Positions 27,057 through 35,963 of a stretch of DNA of 64,000 nucleotides are shown here, in pieces. Position 1 is the stretch's first letter. Every line of letters begins with the position of its first letter. The stretch covers positions 248,001 through 312,000 of the forward strand of contig NZ_SLXP01000003.1 in the NCBI RefSeq assembly GCF_004343075.1, written 5' to 3'. The position numbers and the translations under genes are program-made. This DNA comes from Rhodovulum marinum (GTDB lineage: Bacteria > Pseudomonadota > Alphaproteobacteria > Rhodobacterales > Rhodobacteraceae). The notes beneath the pieces were generated by a model that made no database searches, was not told the DNA's origin, and worked only from the letters and a program-made list of their open reading frames with translations.

Positions 27057-27836
27057 TCAAAGGGTCGCGTTCACGGCGCCGCCGTCCAGCAGGATGTTCT
27101 GGCCGATGATAAAGCCCGCATGCTGCGAACAAAGGAAGGCACAGGCCGCGCCGAACTCCTCGGCCGTGCCATAGCGGCGGGCGGGGATGGTGGCGGCGCG
27201 CTTCGCCCGCGCCTCGTCCAGCGTGATACCCTCGGCCTCGGCCACGCCTCGGTCAAGTGCCACGGCCCGGTCGGTGGCATGGATGCCGGGCAACAGGTTG
27301 TTGATCGTCACGCCATGGGGCGCGACCTGCCGGGCGGTGCCCGCGACATAGCCGGTCAGCCCCGCACGCGCTGCGTTCGACAGGCCCAGCACCGGGATCG
27401 GCGCCTTGACCGACTGGCTGGTGATGTTGACGACACGGCCCCAGCCGCGTTCCATCATCCCCGGCAGCAACGCCGTCATAAGCGCGATGGGCGTCAGCAT
27501 GTTGGCATCCAGCGCCGCGATAAAATCGTCACGATCCCAGTCGGACCACATCCCAGGTGGCGGACCGCCCGCGTTGGTCACCAGGATATCGACCGGCCCA
27601 GCGGCGGTCAGCACCTTGGCGCGCCCCTCTTCGGTGGTGATATCGGCGGCCACCGTAATCACCTCGCTCCCATGGGCCGCACGGATCTCGGTCGCCGCGG
27701 CCTCCAGCGCCTCGGCCCCCCGGGCATTCATCACCACGCTCACCCCCGCCTCGGCCAATGCCTCGGCACAGCCCCGCCCCAACCCTTTAGACGAGGCGCA
27801 GACCAGCGCCCGCTTGCCAGCAATTCCAAGTTCCAT
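27057..27836 (-). CDS. SDR family protein lacking the catalytic Tyr/Lys
   Basis: 259-residue short-chain dehydrogenase/reductase fold. The cofactor motif is degenerate (CASSKGLG, about 13-20), TNAG is at 87-90 and Ser140 is present in VVNITSQS. At the positions of the catalytic Tyr and Lys (13 and 17 residues after that Ser, as in the FabG of this window) it has Ser153 and Arg157 (GLSNAARAGL). Either it uses another mechanism or it is not a classical oxidoreductase. SDR proteins with an SN-x-AR stretch of this sort are often annotated as FabG-like. GGAGG precedes the ATG. Convergent with the acyltransferase gene and unrelated to fabG. Confidence 0.9.
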   Translation of the reverse strand: MELGIAGKRALVCASSKGLGRGCAEALAEAGVSVVMNARGAEALEAAATEIRAAHGSEVITVAADITTEEGRAKVLTAAGPVDILVTNAGGPPPGMWSDWDRDDFIAALDANMLTPIALMTALLPGMMERGWGRVVNITSQSVKAPIPVLGLSNAARAGLTGYVAGTARQVAPHGVTINNLLPGIHATDRAVALDRGVAEAEGITLDEARAKRAATIPARRYGTAEEFGAACAFLCSQHAGFIIGQNILLDGGAVNATL

Positions 27837-27915
27837 CTCGCGTCCCTCCTGCTGCCCCATCACCTTGCCGTAGCAGCATGCCCGGCGCTGCGGAAGGCCA
27901 CCCGCGGCGCCGGCC

Positions 27916-28542
27916 TCAGGCGGTAAGCGCCGCCAGCAGCGGGGTCCATTGCGCGCGCATCGGCGCGTAGTTCTTCTGCGGCCGGTCGAACACCGTCAGC
28001 CCCGCCTCGGCCAGATCGGCATAGGCGACGCGCTCGGAAATCGCGGCCACGGGGGCCTGGCCGATCTTCTCGGCGAATGCCGCAAGCCGCGCCGCGTCCT
28101 GCCCGCGCGCCCGCACACGGTTGGCCACCAGCGCAACCTCCGCCTTGCCCTTGCGGATGCGCTTGAACCCGGCGATCTCCTTGAGGAAGCGGCGCGTCGC
28201 ATCCGCGTCGAAGAACGAGGGCAGCACAGGCACCACGACCGCCGTCGCCCCGGCCACAAGCCCGGCCGCGTCATCCTCGTAGATCGAGCCAGGGGCGTCG
28301 ACGATCACCCAGTCCGCCCCCTTGGCGCCCTTTCCGATCGCGCCGGGGCCGGTCCAATCAAGTGCTCGGATCGCGGGCACGCCCGCAGGCCGCCGCTTGA
28401 GCCAGCGCAGGGCGGATTTCTGCGGATCGGCATCGGCCAGCGCCACGGCCCACCCGCCATCTGCCAGTGCCGCGGCCAGCGTCACCGCGATGGTGGTCTT
28501 GCCGCACCCGCCCTTTCGATTCGCAATCAGAACGGATTTCAT
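27916..28542 (-). CDS. ParA-family ATPase, orphan
   Basis: 208-residue deviant Walker-type ATPase. It has the ParA P-loop NRKGGCGKTT (8-17) with the signature Lys, DADPQKSALRW, and VIVDAPGSIYEDDA as Walker B. There is no ParB gene or parS-like repeat next to it, so it is not a standard partition locus. Orphan ParA proteins position various cargoes (chemoreceptor arrays, plasmids, carboxysomes) or the division plane; which one cannot be told. The ATG at 28542 gives the family N-terminus MKSVLIANRKGG, with GGAG upstream. Divergent from the universal stress gene across 141 bases containing an AT-rich TGTATATACA. Confidence 0.88.
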   Translation of the reverse strand: MKSVLIANRKGGCGKTTIAVTLAAALADGGWAVALADADPQKSALRWLKRRPAGVPAIRALDWTGPGAIGKGAKGADWVIVDAPGSIYEDDAAGLVAGATAVVVPVLPSFFDADATRRFLKEIAGFKRIRKGKAEVALVANRVRARGQDAARLAAFAEKIGQAPVAAISERVAYADLAEAGLTVFDRPQKNYAPMRAQWTPLLAALTA

Positions 28543-28683
28543 GCCACCCACTCCTCGTCGCCCGGACCGCAGAATAAAGCATGCTGCGCGCTATGCAATG
28601 TATATACACTTTCCGCCCCGGCGCGCTTGACACGCGCCATGGACGCCCCGATCCTTCAACTGCAAAGAGAGAGGCAAGCTGCG

Positions 28684-29514
28684 ATGCCAAGGACGTTTCT
28701 TGTCGCGACCGACCTCAGCCCAAGGGCCGACCGTGCGGTTCAGCGCGCTTTCAGGCTGGCGGGCTGGGGCGGGGCGGATCTCTTTCTCGTCTCGGTCATC
28801 GACGAAGACCTGCCCGCCGAAATCGCCGGGCAGATGCTGGCCGCGGCGGAACTCAGGCTTGCGCAATTCGCCGCCTCTATCCCGCGGTCGGCCGAGGTGA
28901 ACCATGACACCCGCGTCGTTCTTGGAGACCCGGCCGCGGCGATCCCGGCGCTGGCTGCCGAACTTGACGCGGCGCTCTTGATTCTGGGGCTGCACCGGCC
29001 GCGCGCCTTCCTCGACATGCTGCGCGAAACGACCATGGAACGCATCGTGCGCCATTCGCCCCGCCCCGTGCTGCTGGTCCGCGATCCGGTGGACCATGCC
29101 TATGCGACCGTGCTGGCCGCGCTCGACTTCGCGCCTGCCTCGACCGCGGCGCTGACCCTCGCCGCCGAACTCGCCCCCGAGGCGGACATCCAGGGGGTGC
29201 ATGCGCTGCACATCCCCTATCGCGGCTTCGTCGCCCCGGACGTCCGCGCCGGCGCGGCCGAACCCTTTCGCATCGACGCCGAGGCCGCGCGGGCGGCCTG
29301 GGCCGACACCCACGCCCTGCCCGAAAGACTGAAAGAAGTCGAGATCGCCCAAGGCCCGGTACACCGGGTGCTGGCAGAACGGGTCGAGACGCTGAAACCC
29401 GACTTGCTGGCGATGGGCGCCCACGGTCGCGCGGGGGCGGCACCCTCGTTGTTGGGCAGCCTGGCCAACGACATGATGCGCAACCCGCCCTGCGACCTGC
29501 TGATCGCGCGGTAG
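28684..29514 (+). CDS. Tandem universal stress protein (two UspA domains)
   Basis: 276-residue cytosolic protein with two UspA domains (about 1-140 and 145-276). The first opens RTFLVATDLSPRADRAVQRAF; the second carries the ATP-binding type LLAMGAHGRAG...LLGS motif near the C-terminus, while the first has LILGLHRPRAFLDML in the equivalent place and so may not bind ATP. Tandem Usp proteins are linked to stress and low-oxygen responses in related bacteria. The ATG at 28684 is preceded by AGAGAGGC. No FNR-type TTGAT-N4-ATCAA box is visible upstream. Confidence 0.9.
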   Translation: MPRTFLVATDLSPRADRAVQRAFRLAGWGGADLFLVSVIDEDLPAEIAGQMLAAAELRLAQFAASIPRSAEVNHDTRVVLGDPAAAIPALAAELDAALLILGLHRPRAFLDMLRETTMERIVRHSPRPVLLVRDPVDHAYATVLAALDFAPASTAALTLAAELAPEADIQGVHALHIPYRGFVAPDVRAGAAEPFRIDAEAARAAWADTHALPERLKEVEIAQGPVHRVLAERVETLKPDLLAMGAHGRAGAAPSLLGSLANDMMRNPPCDLLIAR

Positions 29515-29726
29515 ACGGGGCCGCGCCGCCGCGCGCCATCGCTCCGTGCGGCAATGTCGACGGGGCGCCAACAGCTTCCCGCGAAACATGCATTCCTTGA
29601 AAAAGGGCGGGCTGCCCGGTGTTGGGACGAATGCCCCCGGCCAGCCCGCGGGACAGGGGCGAAGCCCGCTTCGGCACCAAGGCTTCGCGATTGCGTGTGC
29701 CTGTCCCCTCGCCTATATCCGCGGCC

Positions 29727-31334
29727 ATGCTCGACGCACCAACCAACCGCCCCGACCTGCCGCCGGAAATCGCCCGGCGGCGCACCTTTGCCATCATCTC
29801 GCACCCTGACGCGGGCAAGACGACGCTCACCGAGAAGTTCCTGCTTTACGGAGGCGCGATCCAGATGGCCGGGCAGGTGCGCGCCAAGGGCGAGGCGCGG
29901 CGCACGCGGTCGGATTTCATGCAGATGGAAAAGGACCGCGGGATTTCGGTCTCGGCCTCGGCAATGTCGTTCGACTACGGGAAATACCGCTTCAACCTGG
30001 TCGACACGCCCGGCCATAGCGACTTTTCCGAGGACACCTATCGCACACTGACCGCGGTCGATGCCGCGATCATGGTGATCGACGGGGCGAAGGGCGTGGA
30101 AAGCCAGACCCAGAAGCTGTTCGAGGTGTGCCGGCTGCGCGATTTGCCGATCCTGACCTTCTGCAACAAGATGGACCGCGAAAGCCGCGACACGTTCGAG
30201 ATCATCGACGAGATCCAGGAAATGCTGGCGATCGACGTGACGCCGGCCAGCTGGCCCATCGGGCAGGGCCGCGATTTCCTGGGCTGTTACGACATGCTCA
30301 ACAACCGGCTGGAGCTGATGGACCGCGCCGACCGGAATCGCGTGGCTGAATCGATCCGGATCGAAGGGCTGGACGATCCCAAGCTTGCCCAGCACGTGCC
30401 TGAACACCTGCTGGAAAAACTCCTCGAAGAGGTCGAGATGGCGCGGGAACTTTTGCCCGCGCTGGACCCGCAATCGGTGCTGGAGGGGCACATGACGCCG
30501 ATCTGGTTCGGATCGGCGATCAATTCGTTCGGGGTAAAGGAACTGATGGACGGCATCGGCACCTATGGCCCCGAACCGCAGGTCCAGGCCGCCGAGCCCC
30601 GCAAGATCGCCCCCGAAGAACCCAAGGTGGCAGGGTTCGTGTTCAAGGTGCAGGCCAACATGGACCCCAAGCACCGCGACCGGGTGGCCTTCGTCCGCCT
30701 CGCCTCGGGACATTTCCAGCGCGGGATGAAATTGCTGCACGTGCGGTCGAAAAAGCCGATGGCGGTGTCCAACCCGGTTCTCTTTCTCGCCGCCGACCGG
30801 GAACTGGCCGAAGAGGCATGGGCGGGCGACATCATCGGCATCCCGAACCATGGGCAATTGCGCATCGGTGACACCCTGACCGAGGGCGAGCCACTGCGCG
30901 TCACCGGCATCCCCAGCTTCGCGCCGGAACTTCTCAAGGTGTGCCGCGCGGGCGACCCGATGAAGGCCAAGCACCTCGACAAGGCGCTGATGCAATTCGC
31001 CGAGGAAGGTGCCGCCAAGGTGTTCAAGCCGCTGATGGGGGCGGGCTTCATCGTCGGTGTTGTCGGGGCCCTGCAATTCGAGGTGCTGGCCAGCCGGATC
31101 GAGCTGGAATACGGCCTGCCCGTACGGTTCGAACCCAGCCAGTTCACCTCGGCACGCTGGGTCCATGGCGACAAGCCCGCGGTCGAGGCCTTCACCCAGA
31201 AGAACAAACAGCACATGGCCACCGACAACGATGGCGATGTGGTCTACATGACCAGGCTGCAATGGGACATCGATCGCGTGGCCCGCGACCACCCCGAACT
31301 GACCCTGAGTGCCACCAAGGAAATGCAGGTCTAG
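29727..31334 (+). CDS. prfC: Peptide chain release factor 3
   Basis: GTPase that recycles RF1 and RF2 after termination. The 535 residues include the G1 motif HPDAGKTT (about 26-33), switch II DTPGHSDFSEDTYR, the NKxD motif CNKMDRESRDTF and the RF3-specific domains 2 and 3. Length is normal. The ATG at 29727 gives the family N-terminus ending in PEIARRRTFAIISHPD. Single gene; the 212-base gap to the Usp gene holds no convincing gene. A bidirectional terminator follows. Confidence 0.97.
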   Translation: MLDAPTNRPDLPPEIARRRTFAIISHPDAGKTTLTEKFLLYGGAIQMAGQVRAKGEARRTRSDFMQMEKDRGISVSASAMSFDYGKYRFNLVDTPGHSDFSEDTYRTLTAVDAAIMVIDGAKGVESQTQKLFEVCRLRDLPILTFCNKMDRESRDTFEIIDEIQEMLAIDVTPASWPIGQGRDFLGCYDMLNNRLELMDRADRNRVAESIRIEGLDDPKLAQHVPEHLLEKLLEEVEMARELLPALDPQSVLEGHMTPIWFGSAINSFGVKELMDGIGTYGPEPQVQAAEPRKIAPEEPKVAGFVFKVQANMDPKHRDRVAFVRLASGHFQRGMKLLHVRSKKPMAVSNPVLFLAADRELAEEAWAGDIIGIPNHGQLRIGDTLTEGEPLRVTGIPSFAPELLKVCRAGDPMKAKHLDKALMQFAEEGAAKVFKPLMGAGFIVGVVGALQFEVLASRIELEYGLPVRFEPSQFTSARWVHGDKPAVEAFTQKNKQHMATDNDGDVVYMTRLQWDIDRVARDHPELTLSATKEMQV

Positions 31335-31382
31335 GCCCACCGCCGGCGCGCTTGCGGCAATCCTATACCTGACCCCCAATGG

Positions 31383-31414
31383 AAAAGGGGCGTGGTCCCA
31401 TCCGGCCACGCCCC
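31383..31414. terminator. Bidirectional terminator between prfC and bioY
   Basis: GGGGCGTGG (31387-31395) and CCACGCCCC (31406-31414) form a 9-bp stem with a 10-base loop. The plus strand continues TCGCGTTTCTTT and the minus strand TTTTCC, so it can end both convergent genes. Confidence 0.8.
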
Positions 31415-31443
31415 TCGCGTTTCTTTCGATTTTGTGCGGCGGA

Positions 31444-32043
31444 TCAGCCGCGCGCGCGGCCCACCAGCTTCCACAGGGCGGGGATCAGCGTCGCGGCCAG
31501 ACCCAGCTTGATCGCATCGCCGATCAGGAAGGGCGTCAGGCCCCAGGCCAGGATCGGCTGGTCCCAGCCGTAAAGCTGCCCCAGCCACAGCAGGCCCGGC
31601 ACGTAGATGATCACGTTGCCCGCAAGCAGCGCCAAAGCCATGCGTCCCATCGACCGATCCCAGCCCGCGCGGGCCGCATAGCCCAGCGCGACCACGGCCA
31701 GCACGTAGCCCAGCAGGTAGCCGCCGGTCGAGCCCATCATGTAGGTCAGCCCCGACACCTCGGCGCCGGAGCCGACGAAAACGTCGAAGCCCAGCGCGCC
31801 GATCCCGAGATAACCAAGGATCGTGGCCAGACCCAGACGCGGCCCGTAGGACGCGCCGACCGCCAGCACCGCGAAGGTGCCCATCGTGATCGGCACCGGC
31901 CACATCGGCACCTTGATCTTGGCCGCCACGGCCAGCATGGCGATCCCGGCGATCACCAGAAGCGCCTGTTTCACACGCAGCGCGATGCCGCCTTCGGGCA
32001 GCAGGGTTTCGGCAAGAACCTTGTCGGTCAGGGCCTGGGCCAT
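31444..32043 (-). CDS. bioY: Biotin transporter BioY (ECF S component)
   Basis: 199-residue membrane protein with about six hydrophobic helices. The family phrases PMWPVPITMGTFAVLAVGASYG, YMMGSTGGYLLGYVLA and NVIIYVPGLLWL mark it as BioY, the substrate-binding subunit for biotin uptake. No bioM/bioN ATPase or T component is adjacent, so it acts alone or with a shared ECF module elsewhere. The ATG at 32043 has GGGAGAG six bases upstream. The DUF6314 gene lies 34 bases upstream on the same strand. Confidence 0.95.
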   Translation of the reverse strand: MAQALTDKVLAETLLPEGGIALRVKQALLVIAGIAMLAVAAKIKVPMWPVPITMGTFAVLAVGASYGPRLGLATILGYLGIGALGFDVFVGSGAEVSGLTYMMGSTGGYLLGYVLAVVALGYAARAGWDRSMGRMALALLAGNVIIYVPGLLWLGQLYGWDQPILAWGLTPFLIGDAIKLGLAATLIPALWKLVGRARG

Positions 32044-32077
32044 CTCGGACTCTCCCGTTCGGAACATTTCGGATCTT

Positions 32078-32536
32078 TCAGATCGTTGAGGTGTCTTCTG
32101 CCCCAGCGCCGCCCTCCGCGCAAGCCCCGACCGGCGCATAGACCGACCGCATGACATAGTCCTTGCGCGGCCCCGTGACCCGCCAAAGGCTGGTCCACCG
32201 GGGCCAGGCGGCGAAATCATAGGCGACCTCGTAGCGGTCCGGGGGGCAATCGTGAACCGCCTCGGCGCGGGTGCCCGGGGCTAGCGTATGGAAGAACCGG
32301 CCATCCTCGAACAGCACGTCGATCCCGGCCCTGCCCGCGCGCCAGAGATAACGCCGTTCCGCCGTCATCGGCGACTGGCCCGGCAAATTCAGCGTACCGC
32401 TTTCGGCCTGCACCAGCCCCCCCTGACCGCGCGTGAAGACTGCCCGCCCCTCCAGCGTCGCATCATGGCCCGCTCGCGCATCCGCGATCACGCGCGACAG
32501 CCGCCATTCTCCCAGAAAGGCATCCAGCTCCGGCAT
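32078..32536 (-). CDS. DUF6314 family protein
   Basis: 152-residue small protein, probably a lipocalin-like beta barrel. It has FLGEWRLSR at the N-terminus, alternating hydrophobic strands, DVLFEDGRFFHTL, and a DYVMRSVYAP end. The family is named only by number; function is unknown. The ATG at 32536 gives the usual start MPELDAFLGEW. The frame could extend to 32620, but that would overlap the start of the divergent purB. Beside purB, as I recall for related genomes. Confidence 0.75.
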   Translation of the reverse strand: MPELDAFLGEWRLSRVIADARAGHDATLEGRAVFTRGQGGLVQAESGTLNLPGQSPMTAERRYLWRAGRAGIDVLFEDGRFFHTLAPGTRAEAVHDCPPDRYEVAYDFAAWPRWTSLWRVTGPRKDYVMRSVYAPVGACAEGGAGAEDTSTI

Positions 32537-32618
32537 GCCCGGCCCCCGCTCCTTGCCGCCCCTTGCCCCAACGGGTATCAGACCGCGAAACGCCAGTCCA
32601 AGCCGAAGGCCCTTGCCC

Positions 32619-33920
32619 ATGATCCCCCGTTATGCCCGCCCCGAAATGACCGCCATCTGGGAGCCCGCCACCAAGTTCCGCATCTGGTACGAGATCGAGG
32701 CCCATGCCTGCGACGCCATGGCCGAACTGGGTGTGATCCCGAAGGAAAACGCCGAGGCCGTCTGGAAAGCGAAAGACGTGGAATTCGACGTCGCCCGCAT
32801 CGACGAGATAGAGGCCGTGACCAAGCATGACGTGATCGCCTTCCTCACGCATCTCGCCGAACATGTGGGCAGCGACGAGGCGCGCTTCGTCCACCAGGGC
32901 ATGACCTCGTCGGACGTGCTGGATACCTGCCTGAACGTACAGCTCACCCGCGCCGCCGACATCCTGCTGGCCGACATGGACAAGCTCTTGGCCGCGCTCA
33001 AGCGCCGTGCCTACGAGCACAAGGACACCGTTCGGATCGGGCGCAGCCACGGCATCCATGCCGAACCGACCACGATGGGCCTGACCTTCGCCCGCTTCTA
33101 CGCCGAGATGGACCGCAACAAGGCCCGCCTTCAGGCCGCACGGGCGGAAATCGCCACTGGCGCCATCTCGGGCGCGGTCGGCACCTTCGCCAATATCGAC
33201 CCGGCGGTCGAGGATCACGTCTGCAAGATGATGGGGCTGGTCCCGGAACCCATTTCCACCCAGGTCATTCCCCGCGACCGCCACGCAATGTTCTTTGCCA
33301 CGCTGGGCGTGATCGCCAGTTCGATCGAGAACGTCGCCATCGAGATCCGCCACATGCAGCGGACCGAGGTGCTGGAGGGCGAGGAGTTCTTCTCGGCCGG
33401 GCAAAAGGGCAGCTCCGCCATGCCGCACAAGCGCAACCCCGTGCTGACCGAGAACCTGACCGGCCTCGCGCGGCTGGTGCGCGCCACCGTGATCCCCGCA
33501 CTCGAGAACGTGGCCCTCTGGCATGAACGCGACATATCGCACAGCTCGGTGGAACGCGGCATCGCGCCCGATGCGACCGTGACGCTGGATTTCGCACTGA
33601 ACCGGCTGGCCGGCGTCATCGACAAGATGGTCGTCTACCCCGAGAACATGCTCAAGAACATGAACAAGTTCAAAGGGCTGGTGATGTCCCAACGGGTTCT
33701 GCTGGCACTGACACAGGCCGGCGTCAGCCGAGAAGACGCCTATCGCCTGGTTCAGCGCAACGCGATGAAAGTCTGGGAACAGGGCAAGGACTTCAGGGAG
33801 GAGCTGTTGGCCGACCCCGAGGTGACCGCCGCCCTCTCGCCCGCCGAAATCGAAGAGAAATTCGACCTTGGCTATCACACAAAACACGTGGACACGATCT
33901 TTGCCCGGGTGTTCGGCTAG
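32619..33920 (+). CDS. purB: Adenylosuccinate lyase
   Basis: Two steps of purine synthesis: SAICAR to AICAR, and adenylosuccinate to AMP. The 433-residue protein of the fumarase/aspartase superfamily has the signature loop GSSAMPHKRNPVL, the catalytic-His region IGRSHGIHAEPTTMGL, and a C-terminal CITED-like domain. The family N-terminus MIPRYARPEMTAIW fixes the ATG at 32619. It is divergent from DUF6314, whose start is 82 bases away on the other strand. Confidence 0.98.
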   Translation: MIPRYARPEMTAIWEPATKFRIWYEIEAHACDAMAELGVIPKENAEAVWKAKDVEFDVARIDEIEAVTKHDVIAFLTHLAEHVGSDEARFVHQGMTSSDVLDTCLNVQLTRAADILLADMDKLLAALKRRAYEHKDTVRIGRSHGIHAEPTTMGLTFARFYAEMDRNKARLQAARAEIATGAISGAVGTFANIDPAVEDHVCKMMGLVPEPISTQVIPRDRHAMFFATLGVIASSIENVAIEIRHMQRTEVLEGEEFFSAGQKGSSAMPHKRNPVLTENLTGLARLVRATVIPALENVALWHERDISHSSVERGIAPDATVTLDFALNRLAGVIDKMVVYPENMLKNMNKFKGLVMSQRVLLALTQAGVSREDAYRLVQRNAMKVWEQGKDFREELLADPEVTAALSPAEIEEKFDLGYHTKHVDTIFARVFG

Positions 33921-33928
33921 ACCGCATG

Positions 33929-33960
33929 AAAAAATCTGGGCCGGGTCCCAACCCCGGCCC
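33929..33960 (-). terminator. Intrinsic terminator between purB and the gtr-like cassette
   Basis: GGGCCGGG (33938-33945) and CCCGGCCC (33953-33960) form an 8-bp stem with a 7-base loop. On the minus strand it is followed by TTTTTT and would end the glycosylation cassette transcript; on the plus strand it may also slow purB transcripts. Confidence 0.75.
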
Positions 33961-34104
33961 GTGTTCAACCCGTCGAACGACGGCCATTCGAACAGGCGTA
34001 GCGATCATAACGGATCAGTCCGAAGCCTCGCCGGCTAAAAATTCAACCGGATAATCACGAGTTTGCGCACACATAGGATCCCCATCCGAGCGAACGCCAG
34101 CAAC

Positions 34105-35589
34105 TCACAAGCCCGCTAGATCACACCCTTCCCGGGAATAAACTGCAAATGTCCCGACGTGACCGGCAAGGGAATAGTCGCGCCATGCCTTTGAAAAGCG
34201 TTTATCCTCGCTGAAAAAGGCAAGATAATCGAACGGCACGCCATTGAAATATTTTTTCTGGGGGCTTTCGTCGACGATCACCACCTGCGGCACGACGCGG
34301 AAAAAATCTTTGAGCACCCGCGCACGCGCGTCCTGCAGGATCGCGAGATATATCGCCTTCTCTGCCGGGTCCTCGGCAAGGCTCAGCCGGTAACTCGCCC
34401 CGGGAAAAAGCCAGAGCGTGGGCGCGCGGTTGGCCGGCGTGGCCTTGGCATAATTCGCCAACGGAAAGCCCGTGGATACTGTCGAGCTGAAAATCTGAAA
34501 ACTCCGCTCGCCCGGCGCGCAGGCGAAAAACGGTTCCACCGCTTCGGCGAAAGGGCTTTTATAAGGCCCGTGGCGCAATTCCGGGGCCAAAACAACCATG
34601 ACGAACGCGGCAGCAACGACGCCTGGCCACCAATGCTTCCGGGCCTGGGAAAGCGTCATCGCGGTCCAAGTCACAGCCATCACGGCGAAAACATTCGCAG
34701 GAATGAGGTGATAGCTCCAACCCTTCGATTGAATCAGGTATACAGCGATGGCCGCCGCAGCGGTCAGCACCGCCACTGCGTTCGACCCTGGCCGCGTCCG
34801 GTTCATCCCAAGAAATCCCCATGCAATAAGCAACAGGATGACCGGAATCGCTGCACGAAACAGTGTCGGAAGCAGTGGTGCATCAAAGGCTCCGTAGACC
34901 TGCAACGTAAGCGGCACGACACTTTCGAAATAGGCCGGATGCAGGATTGCCGAGGTCACGACATACAGCGCCAGCATGGCGGCCATCAGCAGGTATTCGA
35001 CCCTCAACACAGGCCGAAAACTACGCGCCGCAATCACTTGGCAAGCAAGGATAGAGAGCGGCAGAAGCAGGAAATAATGCTTGAGCGCGATGCCGAAAGT
35101 CGCCCACACAGCAACGCCTGCGCGTAGAGGACCAGGCGCCGGTCTGGAGAGCAGGTTCATCACCAGGAACGGCAGGAACAGGATGGCAAACAGATGTTCG
35201 CGCTGCCCGAAATCGCGGACAGGCAAAAGCAAGAGCCCTACCGCCGCCACCGCTAGCACCGCACGTCGAGCCGCAGGCGAAAGCTGCGTTTCAAGGACCA
35301 AAAGCCGCTGTGAAAGCATCAATGAACCTGCCACGAGCACCAGGACAAAGCCCTTGAAGGCCGCCATTGGAGCAAGCGCACCGACCCGCGCGACCCATAC
35401 CGGAATCGCGGTGAGATAGAAGGCTAGCGGCGGGTTCAGCTCAAGGATGTCAGCATAAATACGTAGACCGTCGAGCCACCAGCCCGTCGAGATCAGGTAC
35501 CAGCTGATATCGTGGCTCAGAAGCGTCCCCCATAAAAGGTAAACGGCGGTGACCATGATGATGGCGGGGGCGGCAAAATCTCGGATCAT
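34105..35589 (-). CDS. Polytopic GT-C-like glycosyltransferase, GtrC-position membrane protein
   Basis: 494-residue integral membrane protein with about 10 hydrophobic helices in the first 340 residues, then a soluble C-terminal part. The first periplasmic loop has SHDISWYL and YADILELNPPLAFYL, matching the acidic loop of GT-C enzymes (ArnT/PMT type) that use polyprenyl-phosphate sugars. Its ATG overlaps the stop of the GtrA-like gene by four bases, so it is the last member of a coupled four-gene cassette. In Gtr systems the third, variable gene encodes the glycosyltransferase that adds the sugar to the surface glycan; that role is inferred from position and topology. Base composition is lower in G+C than in neighbours. 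Confidence 0.7.
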   Translation of the reverse strand: MIRDFAAPAIIMVTAVYLLWGTLLSHDISWYLISTGWWLDGLRIYADILELNPPLAFYLTAIPVWVARVGALAPMAAFKGFVLVLVAGSLMLSQRLLVLETQLSPAARRAVLAVAAVGLLLLPVRDFGQREHLFAILFLPFLVMNLLSRPAPGPLRAGVAVWATFGIALKHYFLLLPLSILACQVIAARSFRPVLRVEYLLMAAMLALYVVTSAILHPAYFESVVPLTLQVYGAFDAPLLPTLFRAAIPVILLLIAWGFLGMNRTRPGSNAVAVLTAAAAIAVYLIQSKGWSYHLIPANVFAVMAVTWTAMTLSQARKHWWPGVVAAAFVMVVLAPELRHGPYKSPFAEAVEPFFACAPGERSFQIFSSTVSTGFPLANYAKATPANRAPTLWLFPGASYRLSLAEDPAEKAIYLAILQDARARVLKDFFRVVPQVVIVDESPQKKYFNGVPFDYLAFFSEDKRFSKAWRDYSLAGHVGTFAVYSREGCDLAGL

Positions 35590-35963
35590 GTGTGGAACAC
35601 GAAGAATTTCATCATGAGGAAGGAAAAAATCGGAACCAGTACGAGCACGGTCACGAAAGACACCATCGGTGCAAACCCGGCCAAAACGATCGGAAGAAGT
35701 GCGGCGAGCGATACGCCGGTCCCCGTTGCGACAACAAAACGGCTCATCTCGTCTACCGCATGGGCAGGTTGTCCGAAGGTCAGAAACTTGTGTCCGAAAT
35801 AGGCGACGGCAGCGGCGATGACGTAGGCCAGCACCGAGGCCGCGAGCGCAGCGAAGCCGAAAACCGCGCTGAATAGCGTTGCGAGCAAAAAGTAGAGCGC
35901 CGAATTTACCACGCCCATCTCCGCAATCCGCACCACCTGGCCGATGACACCCCTTTCGTTCAT
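35586..35963 (-). CDS. GtrA-like membrane protein
   Basis: 125-residue protein with four membrane helices, of the GtrA/DPMS3 family: MNERGVIGQVVRIAEMGVVNSALYF at the N-terminus and AYFGHKFLTF in the loop after helix 2, which is the family hallmark. GtrA proteins are thought to help move polyprenyl-phosphate-linked sugar across the inner membrane. The start overlaps the methyltransferase stop by four bases (ATGA), and the stop overlaps the next start in the same way. Confidence 0.88.
   Translation of the reverse strand: MNERGVIGQVVRIAEMGVVNSALYFLLATLFSAVFGFAALAASVLAYVIAAAVAYFGHKFLTFGQPAHAVDEMSRFVVATGTGVSLAALLPIVLAGFAPMVSFVTVLVLVPIFSFLMMKFFVFHT

Noticed and set aside
28599-28632. TGTATATACA palindrome and a TTGACA box (28627-28632) upstream of the universal stress gene
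   Set aside because: The TTGACA has no -10 box at a proper distance downstream, and the palindrome has no matching -35 on either strand; too weak to call a promoter.
29217-31409. 730-codon open frame antisense to prfC
   Set aside because: Shadow of prfC; no recognisable domain.
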